Below, in pieces: positions 8,026 to 16,432 of a stretch of 64,000 bases of DNA. A program made the translations under genes and the position numbers. The stretch covers positions 1 to 64,000 of the forward strand of contig CAKJZO010000081.1 in assembly GCA_918298275.1 (NCBI GenBank). The letters are read 5' to 3'. Origin of the DNA: Spirochaetota bacterium (lineage in GTDB: Bacteria > Spirochaetota > Spirochaetia > Sphaerochaetales > Sphaerochaetaceae). The notes under the pieces are model-generated. The model made no database searches. It was not told where the DNA came from and saw only the letters and a program-made list of their open reading frames with translations. Every line of letters begins with the position of its first letter. Position 1 is the first letter of the stretch.

Positions 8026-10371
8026 GTGAAAACCGAACTTGGAAAGATAATTGGTGTAGATACATCTTCTGACGGCTATATCTTCAGAACCGCAAACGGC
8101 AGTCTTGAGGTTGGTTTCAACGGTACGGATTCAATACTCTTTGAGTACAACACAGATTCTTATGATGTTCCAGAATATCTTGATTATGCAATAAAAGAAA
8201 CATACCATGCAAAAACAAGCAATCAGAACTCAGTCCTTTCAGAAGAATCCGACTGCTGGTCCATAGTCCATGCAGACACTGAGATAAAGGTTTCCAAGGA
8301 CAATGCCGTCGTCTCCGTATTCAGAAATGGAATTCTTGTCCACGGAGGCAAGGCAGGCGGCAAGGACACGGTCATTCCGCAGTCACAGTTCAGCCTGATC
8401 TCCGAGGGAAAACACAAAACCGGAAGCTTCACCTTTGCCCTGGAAGATCCGGATATGTTCTTCGGTATGGGAGACAAGAGCGGTGACCCTAACCACAGGG
8501 GCAACAGGTACCGGATGTACAACAAGGATGCCCTGGGCTATGATGCATCCTTCTCGGACCCGCTCTACAAAAGCATTCCGTTCGTGCTCAGGTTCAATGG
8601 AAAGAACAAGACTTTTGCAGGCTACTTCTTCGCCTCCCCTTGCATCGAGGCAATCGACCTCGGAAAAGAAAGTCCGTTCTACTGGTCTGCCGACATAAAC
8701 GGAGGACCGTTCAGGTTCTTCCTGTTTCTGGGCGACGACTACAGGCAGGTTCTGGGACGCTACTGTGCACTTACCGGGCTTCCTGCTCTTCCGCCGCTCT
8801 ACTCCTTCGGCTATCTGGGGTCATCCATGAACTACGTCGAGGCCTATGATGCGCAGAGCAGGATCGAGCAGTTCTTTTCCGATGTAGAGTCCCATGACCT
8901 TCCCTGCGAAGGAATGTATGTCTCTTCCGGATACCTTAAATCGGATGACGGACTCAGGCACGCATTCGTGTGGAACCGCCGCAAGTTCCCGGACCCTGCC
9001 GGATTCATTGCAGGTCTGAGCAGACGCGGCTATCACCTGCTGTTCAATATCAAACCGGGAATCCTGAAGACTCACCCCCAGTACAAGGAGCTGGCGGACA
9101 AGGGATATTTCATCAAGGACAATGAGGGAAAGCCCATCGTAGAATACTTCTGGGGCGGCGATGCCTCATTCATTGATTTTGCAAACCCCGCTGCCTGCTT
9201 GTGGTGGAAGGAAAAACTCAAGGAAGCATATCTGGACAGCGGAGCCGAGGGAATCTGGAACGACAACAACGAATTCGAATTCTCAGACCCTGAGATGAAT
9301 GCCTACAAAACCCGCACCACCTACCCCGTTCTGATGGCCCGCACGGCCTATCAGGCCTGCAGGGAGAAGAACCCCCACATCCGCCCCTGGATCTACTCCA
9401 GAAGCGGCTATGCCGGAATCCAGAAGTATGCGCGCACCTGGAGCGGAGACAACAGCAGCAACTTCCGGACCCTCAGATTCAACCAGTTCCAGGGAATTAG
9501 CATGGGAATCAGCGCCATACCGTTTGTCGGCCACGACCTCGGAGGCTTCTACGGCCCCGAACCGAGCGCGGAACTGCTTGTCCGATGCTGTCAGAGCGCA
9601 ATCTTCCAGAGTCGTTTCGTGATCCACTCCTGGCGCGAGGACGACAGGCCCACCGAACCCTGGAAGTTCCCGGAGGTCCTGCCCCTGATCAGAGAAGCCC
9701 TTCTGGACCACTACCGCCACATCCCCTACATCTACAACGAGGCACGCCACAGCAGCCTCACCGGAGAACCCCTGGAGAGGCTTCTGGTTCTTGAATATCC
9801 CGAGGACGATACCCTTGAGACAAATCAGGAAGACTTCATGTTCGGAAGAAGCGTCCTCAAATCCCCGGTCCTGAATCAGGGCCAGACACAGAGGACGGTG
9901 AGATTTCCCATCGGGGACAACTGGTACAGTCCGAGGCTCGGCAAGCTGCTATGCGGAGGAACGGAAAGGACATTCGATGCCCCACTGGATTCAGTCTGGT
10001 ATTTCTACAAGGCAGGAAGCATCATTCCGCTTTCAGAGAAACCGGGAAAACTGACAACCGGCTTCTTCGGCAACCTTAAAATGCTTGTCCTTCCCAAGAA
10101 CGGAGAGTTCACCTTCTCCTATTTCGAGGACGACGGCGTTTCTGAAGTCACCGAAAGCAGCCACAACATCTGGGAATTCAGCGTTGCATACAATGAGAAA
10201 ACAAAGAAAGGCTCAGTTAGAATCAATCTTCAGCACTGCGGAAACAAAGAGAGCCTGAAAAACAGGAAAATTACGATAGCCTTCCCCGAAGGATTCACCG
10301 GAGAGGTCACTCTTGATGCGGAAGAACTGGACGGATTGCAGGTTTCCTTCAGAGGCTCCTACGTCAGATAA
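8026..10371 (+). CDS. Glycoside hydrolase family 31, alpha-glucosidase-like
   Basis: 781 residues, intracellular (no signal peptide). The N-terminal beta-sandwich includes DMFFGMGDKSGD and the substrate-loop YKSIPFVL, followed by the catalytic barrel. The catalytic nucleophile is Asp413 in GIWNDNNEF and the acid/base is Asp475 in WSGDN. These are the GH31 hallmarks of enzymes cutting alpha-linked sugars. It lacks the sulfonate-recognition residues of the other GH31 in this locus, so it probably acts on an ordinary alpha-glucoside or alpha-galactoside. It starts at a GTG with AGGA upstream and overlaps the converging gene by 8 bases. Precise specificity cannot be given. Confidence 0.9.
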   Translation: MKTELGKIIGVDTSSDGYIFRTANGSLEVGFNGTDSILFEYNTDSYDVPEYLDYAIKETYHAKTSNQNSVLSEESDCWSIVHADTEIKVSKDNAVVSVFRNGILVHGGKAGGKDTVIPQSQFSLISEGKHKTGSFTFALEDPDMFFGMGDKSGDPNHRGNRYRMYNKDALGYDASFSDPLYKSIPFVLRFNGKNKTFAGYFFASPCIEAIDLGKESPFYWSADINGGPFRFFLFLGDDYRQVLGRYCALTGLPALPPLYSFGYLGSSMNYVEAYDAQSRIEQFFSDVESHDLPCEGMYVSSGYLKSDDGLRHAFVWNRRKFPDPAGFIAGLSRRGYHLLFNIKPGILKTHPQYKELADKGYFIKDNEGKPIVEYFWGGDASFIDFANPAACLWWKEKLKEAYLDSGAEGIWNDNNEFEFSDPEMNAYKTRTTYPVLMARTAYQACREKNPHIRPWIYSRSGYAGIQKYARTWSGDNSSNFRTLRFNQFQGISMGISAIPFVGHDLGGFYGPEPSAELLVRCCQSAIFQSRFVIHSWREDDRPTEPWKFPEVLPLIREALLDHYRHIPYIYNEARHSSLTGEPLERLLVLEYPEDDTLETNQEDFMFGRSVLKSPVLNQGQTQRTVRFPIGDNWYSPRLGKLLCGGTERTFDAPLDSVWYFYKAGSIIPLSEKPGKLTTGFFGNLKMLVLPKNGEFTFSYFEDDGVSEVTESSHNIWEFSVAYNEKTKKGSVRINLQHCGNKESLKNRKITIAFPEGFTGEVTLDAEELDGLQVSFRGSYVR

Positions 10372-11332
10372 GCGGAAGAACCATAACGTTCTTCAGCGAA
10401 CACGGAACAAAGCCGGCAGCCATCTTCTTTGCCGATGACTCGAAGCCTACCAGCAGCTCTGAGCCACGGACCTCGATGTCCTCGCTCATGTGGGGCATTC
10501 TGAGCCTTCCGGCCTGCTTTCTGCTGTCCAGGATGTAGAGCGGTATGGTCTGTCCGTCCTGCACGAAGGTCCCGTCAGGCTGTCCTAGGTTGTACGAAAA
10601 GAGATTCGATGAGGCAAAACCGTGCGAGCATGACATGTAGGCCTTGCCCTCACAGACCGTGAAACCCTGTACGAAATCACGCACAGCAAAGGCCTCTGAA
10701 GGGACTGTCTGAAGCCCGAAAGCCTGTCCGCCGTCCAGCTTGTAGGCGAAAACCATTGCCTGATACTCTCCGTCGGCGGTCTTCAGTCTGTGGCTTTCAT
10801 CGGTCTCATAGCCATCGGCATGGTAGTCGCCGACATACACATACTCGTCATCGGAGGCACAGAACGATGCCCTGCACGGCACCGGGATGTAGCCGACAAA
10901 GCTTACATAGTCTCCGGATGCGGCTTTCACGAGGTCTTCGGTCCGGAGTACGAACAGCTTTGAGGCATTGCTGATATAGACGAAATCGTCTGTAGCGGCA
11001 AGTCCTCCGGCATGGCCGGTGTAGACATCCCCGTTCTCACGCCTGAGCGGAACTTCCTTCACCCGCCCGTCGGCGTACACCATGTAGATGCGCGAAGCCT
11101 CGCTTCCGGGATAGTAACCGCAGATCAGGGTGCATTCCTCACCGTCCAGATAGCTCACACCCTGCGGAGTGAATCCTTTTGAAAGATCGGGAATCAGAAC
11201 ACCCTTCTTGGCCTGACGCGAGAAATCGGGATAAAGAATCCATTTTCCGAGAAGCATGGCAACACCGTAGACAACCAGGATTGCCAGAACAACAAATGCC
11301 AGAACAGAGAGAATCCTCTTCAATAAGCGCAT
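10364..11332 (-). CDS. Membrane-anchored protein with beta-propeller-like repeats, function unknown
   Basis: 322 residues. A single N-terminal membrane segment (LSVLAFVVLAILVVYGVAML) anchors a domain that would face outside. That domain has repeated short blade-like stretches such as DFVYISNASKLFVL, DEYVYVGDYHADG and GKAYMSCSHGFASS, which suggests a beta-propeller. It starts 17 bases after the sulfoquinovosidase stop codon and is the last gene of that operon, so it may take part in recognising or handling the sulfoglycoside or its product. I recognise no named family. No catalytic motif is obvious. Confidence 0.7.
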   Translation of the reverse strand: MRLLKRILSVLAFVVLAILVVYGVAMLLGKWILYPDFSRQAKKGVLIPDLSKGFTPQGVSYLDGEECTLICGYYPGSEASRIYMVYADGRVKEVPLRRENGDVYTGHAGGLAATDDFVYISNASKLFVLRTEDLVKAASGDYVSFVGYIPVPCRASFCASDDEYVYVGDYHADGYETDESHRLKTADGEYQAMVFAYKLDGGQAFGLQTVPSEAFAVRDFVQGFTVCEGKAYMSCSHGFASSNLFSYNLGQPDGTFVQDGQTIPLYILDSRKQAGRLRMPHMSEDIEVRGSELLVGFESSAKKMAAGFVPCSLKNVMVLPLI

Positions 11333-11349
11333 GTTCGCCTCCGCATCGA

Positions 11350-13320
11350 TTATAGCACAGACCTTATTTTATCAAAGAATGACGCCCAGGTGCCGTCCTG
11401 CCTGTAGAAGACCGGGATGCTCCTGTCTTCGATTCTCGAAGAGATCTGATACAGGCCCTTGCGGTAGACCTTGCCGGTGAAGAGATGGACCCAAGTGCCT
11501 TCAGGAAGCCATACATGGCGGCTCTTTGCCCCCTTCTTCAGAATCGGGGCAACAAGAAGCTCCGGCCCGAGCATGTACTGGCTGACACAGTTGCGTGCCC
11601 AGCTCTCGTTGCTGAACCAGTTCATGGGTCGCATGACCGCCAGACCCCTGTCCCTGTTCTCCTCTTCACAGAAAACGATGTAAGGCTTGAGTTTCTTGTG
11701 AAGGTCAGACCAGAAGGCCATGTAAGACAGAGTATCGTCATCGGAATCGAACTGCCAGTTGGTCTGCGGCCTGTTGCCCTCGTGGGTTCTCATGACAGGG
11801 GAGAAGCAGCTCATCTCGGTCCATCTGAGAAGAAGCTCCTTGGTTCTCTTCAGCCAGGCAACCGTCGTGTATCCTCCGATATCGCTGAAAGAGATCCCGT
11901 GGCCACTGTATGCCAGCGAAAGCGCCGCAGGAATCACGGAACCTATGCCGTCATCGCGCGACCAGTCTACGTTCTGGTCTCCTGCCCAGATGCTCTGTGC
12001 ATAATGCGGGCTTTGGGCATTGCCGCTTCTCATGAAGAAGATGATCTTGTCCAGATTGCCTGTTTCTTCCAGGGCTTCTCTGTTGAGCCTTGCCCAGAGA
12101 CCGGGCCACAAATTGTGAGCTTCGGTGCCGCTTATGCCGCTGCAGACCACGGCATCGGTCGGAAGATATTCGCCGAAATCGGCCATCCATCCCTTGCAAC
12201 CGAAGGCGATCATGTTCTGCTTGATCTTGGCTTTGTACCACTCGAAGGCCTCGGGATTGGTCAGATCCACATGACCGCAGTCAAACTCCCCGAAGTCGAT
12301 GAAATAGTCTTCCCCTGCGCTGTTCTTCACAAGATAACCGTTCTTCACCGCCTCGTCACAGAGGCTCTTTCCCTTTATCAGGTAGGGATTGATGTAGGAA
12401 GTGAAAAAGACACCTTGCTTCTCCAGCTCGGGAATCCATGCATCAAGGCCGGGATACATCTCGGGGTTCCATTTCCAGTTCCACAGAACTCGCTTTCCGA
12501 AGGAAGTGACTATCTTTCCCGACCAGTCCTGAGCCCACAGGGCGCAGACGTTCACACCTTTGGAGCGGGCTTTCTCCAGCTTTGCCTTCACAACTTCGGT
12601 TCCGCCCTGGACGCCCAGGATCATGCCGTCATGAACCCAGTCAGGGAGAACCTCCTGTCTGCCCAGAAGAAGACTGACCTTGGAAGCGGTATCCTGAAGT
12701 GAAGATCCGAATCCAAAAACTATGCTCTTAGGCAGACTATAGGACATTATTCTATGACAATCGTGCTTTCTGAAATCAAGGACTCCGTAGTCAAAGCTAT
12801 CGACATGCACAAAGTAGTTTTCACTGGAAACAAACGTCGGCTGCGGATAGTAGGTCGTATGGTATGCGCCGCCTGCCTTGTCGTGCAGCTGTGCAAGAAT
12901 AGTCAGGAGTCTGAAGTATCGTCTTCCCACGCCCTGTTCCCTTGTCATGATCGGGAACCTGTGGCCTCGGAGATTGAAGTACGAATACTGTTCTCCGCCT
13001 CCGTAGACTGCTTCATGACTCGAGGCAGGAAGGGAAATACGGAACCTGTTCCAGTCCCCGCAAACAAGATTGAAGGACAACCTCACGAAGCCGTTGTCCT
13101 CCTCTGCCCTGACTTCTATCTCGGTATCGGCAGCGCTGTAGACTACTCGGCCTGCGGCAACCGAGCAGTTCAGGGAAATCCATGAGATCCGGCTCTCACG
13201 GACCTTGAAGTTTCCCCTGTACATCGAGATATCGGATTTTCCCTTTCCGACGGCTATATCAGGCAGCCGGATAACCCTTCCGTCCGAAGTCCTAAGACCT
13301 TGTCTGTCTATTTCAATCAT
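11350..13320 (-). CDS. yihQ: Sulfoquinovosidase (GH31, YihQ type)
   Basis: 656 residues. It hydrolyses sulfoquinovosides such as sulfoquinovosyl glycerol to free sulfoquinovose. The nucleophile is Asp381 in GWMADFGEYLPTD and the acid/base is Asp448 in WAGDQNVDW. The five residues that read the sulfonate in E. coli YihQ (Q262, Q288, R301, W304, Y508) are all present at identical spacing: Gln238 in GVQGG, Gln264 in AQDWSG, Arg277 and Trp280 in GKRVLW, and Tyr484 in IGGY. The offset is exactly 24 throughout, as it is for D405 and D472. This separates it from ordinary GH31 glucosidases and makes the assignment very secure. It has no signal peptide, so substrate must be imported intact. It lies 18 bases after the TauE/SafE gene in one operon. 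Confidence 0.96.
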   Translation of the reverse strand: MIEIDRQGLRTSDGRVIRLPDIAVGKGKSDISMYRGNFKVRESRISWISLNCSVAAGRVVYSAADTEIEVRAEEDNGFVRLSFNLVCGDWNRFRISLPASSHEAVYGGGEQYSYFNLRGHRFPIMTREQGVGRRYFRLLTILAQLHDKAGGAYHTTYYPQPTFVSSENYFVHVDSFDYGVLDFRKHDCHRIMSYSLPKSIVFGFGSSLQDTASKVSLLLGRQEVLPDWVHDGMILGVQGGTEVVKAKLEKARSKGVNVCALWAQDWSGKIVTSFGKRVLWNWKWNPEMYPGLDAWIPELEKQGVFFTSYINPYLIKGKSLCDEAVKNGYLVKNSAGEDYFIDFGEFDCGHVDLTNPEAFEWYKAKIKQNMIAFGCKGWMADFGEYLPTDAVVCSGISGTEAHNLWPGLWARLNREALEETGNLDKIIFFMRSGNAQSPHYAQSIWAGDQNVDWSRDDGIGSVIPAALSLAYSGHGISFSDIGGYTTVAWLKRTKELLLRWTEMSCFSPVMRTHEGNRPQTNWQFDSDDDTLSYMAFWSDLHKKLKPYIVFCEEENRDRGLAVMRPMNWFSNESWARNCVSQYMLGPELLVAPILKKGAKSRHVWLPEGTWVHLFTGKVYRKGLYQISSRIEDRSIPVFYRQDGTWASFFDKIRSVL

Positions 13321-13338
13321 GACTACTCCCGAATAAAA

Positions 13339-14079
13339 CTATATCAGCATGAAGATGCCTGTCAGAAGCAGGCAGATGTAGACCAGAAGCGTGAATACCT
13401 TGCCGTTGACCTTGCTTACCGCAAGGCTGCCCAGGATCACCCCGCCGATTACGAACGGCACCATTATCAGGATTGTCTTCAGGATCTCTCCCGTAACCGA
13501 TCCGTCGGCAATGTATGTAACCGACAGTATCGTATTGAGTGTGACCCACAGAAGGCACAGCGTGGTACGGAAGCGGTCCTTCTCCCTGATGGCGGTCGTT
13601 GCATAGACGATTGCAAGCGGCCCGCCAGAGGAGAACATGCCGTGGACAAGGCCTGCGCCTACAAGTGCCAGGTAAGAATACCAGGACACTGCCTTCGTTT
13701 CTTCTTCCTCTTTGCCCTTCTTGCTTGTCCGATAGTACTGAATCAGCCTGAAAGCCGACACAAGGATGATGAAGACCGCCAGGATCCTCTTGAGAACCGC
13801 GGAATCCACAGCACCCTGAAGAAGGCGTCCCGCAAAGAGGAACGGCAGCATTATTCCCACGATGATCAGATAGTTCTTCCAGTCGATTGCCCTGCGGTTG
13901 CGGATGACCACGGAAAGCTGCGGAACCATGGCCACGAAGGTCAGGGCAACAACGCCCGTATGCATTCCCAGAAGCGCAGTCACGAAGGACACCGCAATCA
14001 CGGTGCCTCCGAAACCGGTAATCACTTCAAGGGTAAACGAGCAGAATACAATCAGACCGCAAAGAAGAACGTTCTGCAT
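13339..14079 (-). CDS. TauE/SafE-family anion exporter
   Basis: 246 residues with about eight membrane segments in two similar halves, each beginning with a glycine-rich motif (VITGFGGTVIAVSF near residue 18 and HGMFSSGGPLAIVYA near residue 145) typical of TauE/SafE. The family exports sulfite, sulfoacetate and other C2/C3 sulfonates. In this operon the natural cargo is the end product of sulfoquinovose fermentation, predicted to be isethionate. One base separates its start from the upstream stop codon, so it is co-translated with the pathway enzymes. Confidence 0.88.
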   Translation of the reverse strand: MQNVLLCGLIVFCSFTLEVITGFGGTVIAVSFVTALLGMHTGVVALTFVAMVPQLSVVIRNRRAIDWKNYLIIVGIMLPFLFAGRLLQGAVDSAVLKRILAVFIILVSAFRLIQYYRTSKKGKEEEETKAVSWYSYLALVGAGLVHGMFSSGGPLAIVYATTAIREKDRFRTTLCLLWVTLNTILSVTYIADGSVTGEILKTILIMVPFVIGGVILGSLAVSKVNGKVFTLLVYICLLLTGIFMLI

Positions 14080-14080
14080 C

Positions 14081-14773
14081 TCAGTCTATGGGAATGACCT
14101 TCCTGTTTTCTCCGAGAAGGCCGATGTGCACGCCCTGGCTTACCAAAGGCTCCCAGTCCCTGTGGGTGATCATGTACTTGTTGGACATGTGCAGGAGCTT
14201 TGATTCGGGGTCACCGTTGGCCTTGATTGCGGCCTTGAGATCCGGATCAAGGGGTCTGTTGGTTCCCATCGGAAGGATGATGACCGTCTTGTAGCCGAAT
14301 CTATCCACCTTGCACGGAGCAAGATGAAGGATCTCCGGCTTGAGAAGGAACGCACATCCCTTGGGAATGTAGAAGACCTCTGCGCAGGAGGAATCCACAT
14401 GGTCGAAATCCACCAGATCCTCGGGAAGCATCCACCACATCAGACAATCGGTGACCGCTATCGTAAGTTCGGGTCCCTTGTGGTATTCGCTTCCGTTCAT
14501 GGAAAAGTTGGGACCGTTGCAGTAGCCGATCTGCGGAACAAGGGCGCCGTAATACGCACAAAGTGCGCTGTCGATTTCAGGCGTGTGCAGCTCGGGGATA
14601 TCGGCCACATAGGTATTGCGCTCGGGAATGACGGTATTCTCATCGATGTAAGAAGCGAGCTTCTCAAAGACCGGGGAGCTAACAAGCCTCGCATAGCGTG
14701 AGAACAGTTTTTCATCCACTGTGTGGATCACGAGGCCGGGGTTCTTCTGCCTAAGCTGCTCCAGTCTGGTCAT
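14081..14773 (-). CDS. DUF4867 family protein (cupin-like), sulfoquinovose operon
   Basis: 230 residues, cytosolic. The segment IGYCNGPNFSMNGSEYHKG, then the later CAFLLKPEILHLAPCKV and VIILPMGTNRPLD match the DUF4867 family as I remember it. The spacing of Glu/His in the two halves suggests a metal-binding cupin barrel. DUF4867 proteins are often found next to sugar isomerases, and a member has been noted in sulfoquinovose clusters of Firmicutes, so a mutarotase or isomerase-accessory role is possible but unproven. The start codon overlaps the alcohol dehydrogenase stop (ATGA). An in-frame start 60 bases upstream is unlikely. Confidence 0.8.
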   Translation of the reverse strand: MTRLEQLRQKNPGLVIHTVDEKLFSRYARLVSSPVFEKLASYIDENTVIPERNTYVADIPELHTPEIDSALCAYYGALVPQIGYCNGPNFSMNGSEYHKGPELTIAVTDCLMWWMLPEDLVDFDHVDSSCAEVFYIPKGCAFLLKPEILHLAPCKVDRFGYKTVIILPMGTNRPLDPDLKAAIKANGDPESKLLHMSNKYMITHRDWEPLVSQGVHIGLLGENRKVIPID

Positions 14774-15948
14774 AGCAGTTCCTCCAGAAGCGGATAGATG
14801 TTCTCCTTGGTTGCCACGGGAAGCTGGTTCCACATCTTGGGATCGTCGAATGAGCGCTCGAAATTCTCATCGATCTGATCCTTGGAAAGCGTGATTCCGA
14901 GATCAGAAAAACATCTGGGTTGTCTGAGATAGACAGTCAGATTGAAGATATCCTTCTCCAGTGCGCTGACAAGGCCCTCGGTGTCCTCTATCTCGGGATG
15001 GAAGGGCTTTGCTACCTGGGCAAGGTACTTTCTGGTCTGTTCTATCTCACATGCAAGACGGAATACTCCGTTGAGAGTAAAAGCACAGGCCGTACCGTGC
15101 GGGACATGCCAGCTCTCGGAGAGCACGAAGCTCAGCGCATGGCCTGCGGCGGTACCGGTGAGGTTGAATGCCATGCCTGCCATGCAGGAAGCATGAAGCA
15201 TCCTGCGGGCGGCAATGTAGTCCTCTTCTCCGACTTCCTTGCCTGCTTTGATTGCGACGCTTGCATCGTACATGGCTCTGATGTTGGAAAGCACTTCAAT
15301 TGCCGCTGCTACGGAGAGCCTGAGGGTATCGGGCTTTGCGTTCTTGTTCCAGATGGACTCCAGGGCATGGTCCAGCGCATCAAGGCCAGTCGAGGCAACC
15401 AATGCCGGCGGTGCCTTCACCACGAAGTCCTGGACCAGGACCGCCTTGTGGGCATGCATCAGAGGAGAACCCAGCGTGTACTTGCGACCATCGGCAGAGG
15501 TGTAGACTCCGACCTTCGTGACTTCGCTTCCGGTTCCCGCCGTAGTGGGAAGCAGAATCAGATCTGCGCATCTTTTCCGGATCTTAAGCTTGGGGCTGTT
15601 GCCCAGATAATCATCCAGAGCCCCGCCGTTGGTCCTGAGCATGGCAAGGGCCTTGGCGCTGTCCAGGACGCTTCCGCCTCCGATTCCGACGACGACATCG
15701 CACTTTCCGAACGCGGGATCCGAGAACATCTGCATTATGTCCGCAGTCCTGGGATTGGGCTGGACGTTGCTGAAGATGACTGCTTCCTTCTTGGCAAAGC
15801 TTGCCAGAAGCTCGTTCTTGGCATCGATGGGTGCATTGTCAGTGACTATCGCAATCCTGCGGCAGGGTCCGATTATGCTCAGAAGCTCTTTCTTTGTTAT
15901 GTGTTTTCTCTCGAGCACCTTCAGCGGGCTGAGTTTGGAAGAAATCAT
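14770..15948 (-). CDS. Iron-type alcohol dehydrogenase, predicted sulfoacetaldehyde reductase (SqwF-like)
   Basis: 392 residues of the group III (iron-containing) alcohol dehydrogenases. GIGGGSVLDSAKA near residue 90 is the NAD-binding turn, and the metal ligands are Asp190 and His194 (TGLDALDHAL), His270 (GHALSF) and His284 (HVPHG). Family members reduce many aldehydes. Its place directly after the isomerase and transketolase genes argues for reduction of sulfoacetaldehyde to isethionate, which would regenerate NAD+ for fermentation. A sulfolactaldehyde reductase role is the alternative if the carbon cleavage differs from what I infer. Both ends overlap neighbouring genes by four bases. Confidence 0.88.
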   Translation of the reverse strand: MISSKLSPLKVLERKHITKKELLSIIGPCRRIAIVTDNAPIDAKNELLASFAKKEAVIFSNVQPNPRTADIMQMFSDPAFGKCDVVVGIGGGSVLDSAKALAMLRTNGGALDDYLGNSPKLKIRKRCADLILLPTTAGTGSEVTKVGVYTSADGRKYTLGSPLMHAHKAVLVQDFVVKAPPALVASTGLDALDHALESIWNKNAKPDTLRLSVAAAIEVLSNIRAMYDASVAIKAGKEVGEEDYIAARRMLHASCMAGMAFNLTGTAAGHALSFVLSESWHVPHGTACAFTLNGVFRLACEIEQTRKYLAQVAKPFHPEIEDTEGLVSALEKDIFNLTVYLRQPRCFSDLGITLSKDQIDENFERSFDDPKMWNQLPVATKENIYPLLEELL

Positions 15949-16418
15949 CTGAAGTTCTCCTTCTCGATGTCCTCTACGATGTGGAAGTTCTTTGTCAGGA
16001 ACTCCTTCTTGAACTCCATCTTCTGCGTGAACTGCATCGAGAGCCAGGCATCGACGATCTCACATCCGAGGAAAGGAGCAGTAATCCATCCGCCGAGGGT
16101 GATGACGTTGGCGTTGTTGATGATCTTTGCCCTCTCTCCGGAGAACACGGAATCAACCACACAGGCATAGATTCCCTTGTGCTTGTTGGCAACGATTGCC
16201 ATTCCCTGTCCGGTACCGCAGATCAGAATACCCTTCTCCGCCTCTCCGTTCTGGATGGCCTTGCAGACCTTGGGAGCCTGCTCGGTATAGGGATGCGGCT
16301 CGTTCTCGTTGGGAATACCGAAATCCAGAATCTCGATTCCGCCCTTGGCGGTCAGATGTTCTACTATTGCCTTCTTGAGCGGATATCCGCTGAGATCCGA
16401 TGCGATTGCTATCTTCAT
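15945..16418 (-). CDS. RpiB/LacAB-family isomerase, predicted 4-deoxy-4-sulfoerythrose isomerase (SqwI-like)
   Basis: 157 residues of the ribose-5-phosphate isomerase B fold. The catalytic cysteine is Cys67 in ILICGTGQGM and the C-terminal VDAWL is conserved. Two places that in typical RpiB hold substrate contacts differ. The usual DH near the N-terminus is Asp8-Leu9 (ASDLSG), and the usual R-x-H-N is Lys98-Ile-Ile100-Asn. Loss of these residues fits a substrate without a phosphate. In the described sulfo-transketolase pathway an RpiB homologue converts sulfoerythrose to sulfoerythrulose, which is what I predict here. The start at 16418 has AAGGAG at good spacing; an ATG 18 bases earlier lacks a site. 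The 3' end overlaps the dehydrogenase by four bases. Confidence 0.85.
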   Translation of the reverse strand: MKIAIASDLSGYPLKKAIVEHLTAKGGIEILDFGIPNENEPHPYTEQAPKVCKAIQNGEAEKGILICGTGQGMAIVANKHKGIYACVVDSVFSGERAKIINNANVITLGGWITAPFLGCEIVDAWLSMQFTQKMEFKKEFLTKNFHIVEDIEKENFR

Positions 16419-16432
16419 ATTGTTCTCCTTGC

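Noticed and set aside
11485-12702. 405-codon open frame on the plus strand across the sulfoquinovosidase gene
   Set aside because: It is antisense to a gene with full catalytic and specificity motifs; its product has no recognisable domain. The same applies to long antisense frames across the dehydrogenase (14920-16170), PepF (42180-43268), the NtrC/kinase pair (44574-45839) and the DUF1848 gene (27882-29135).
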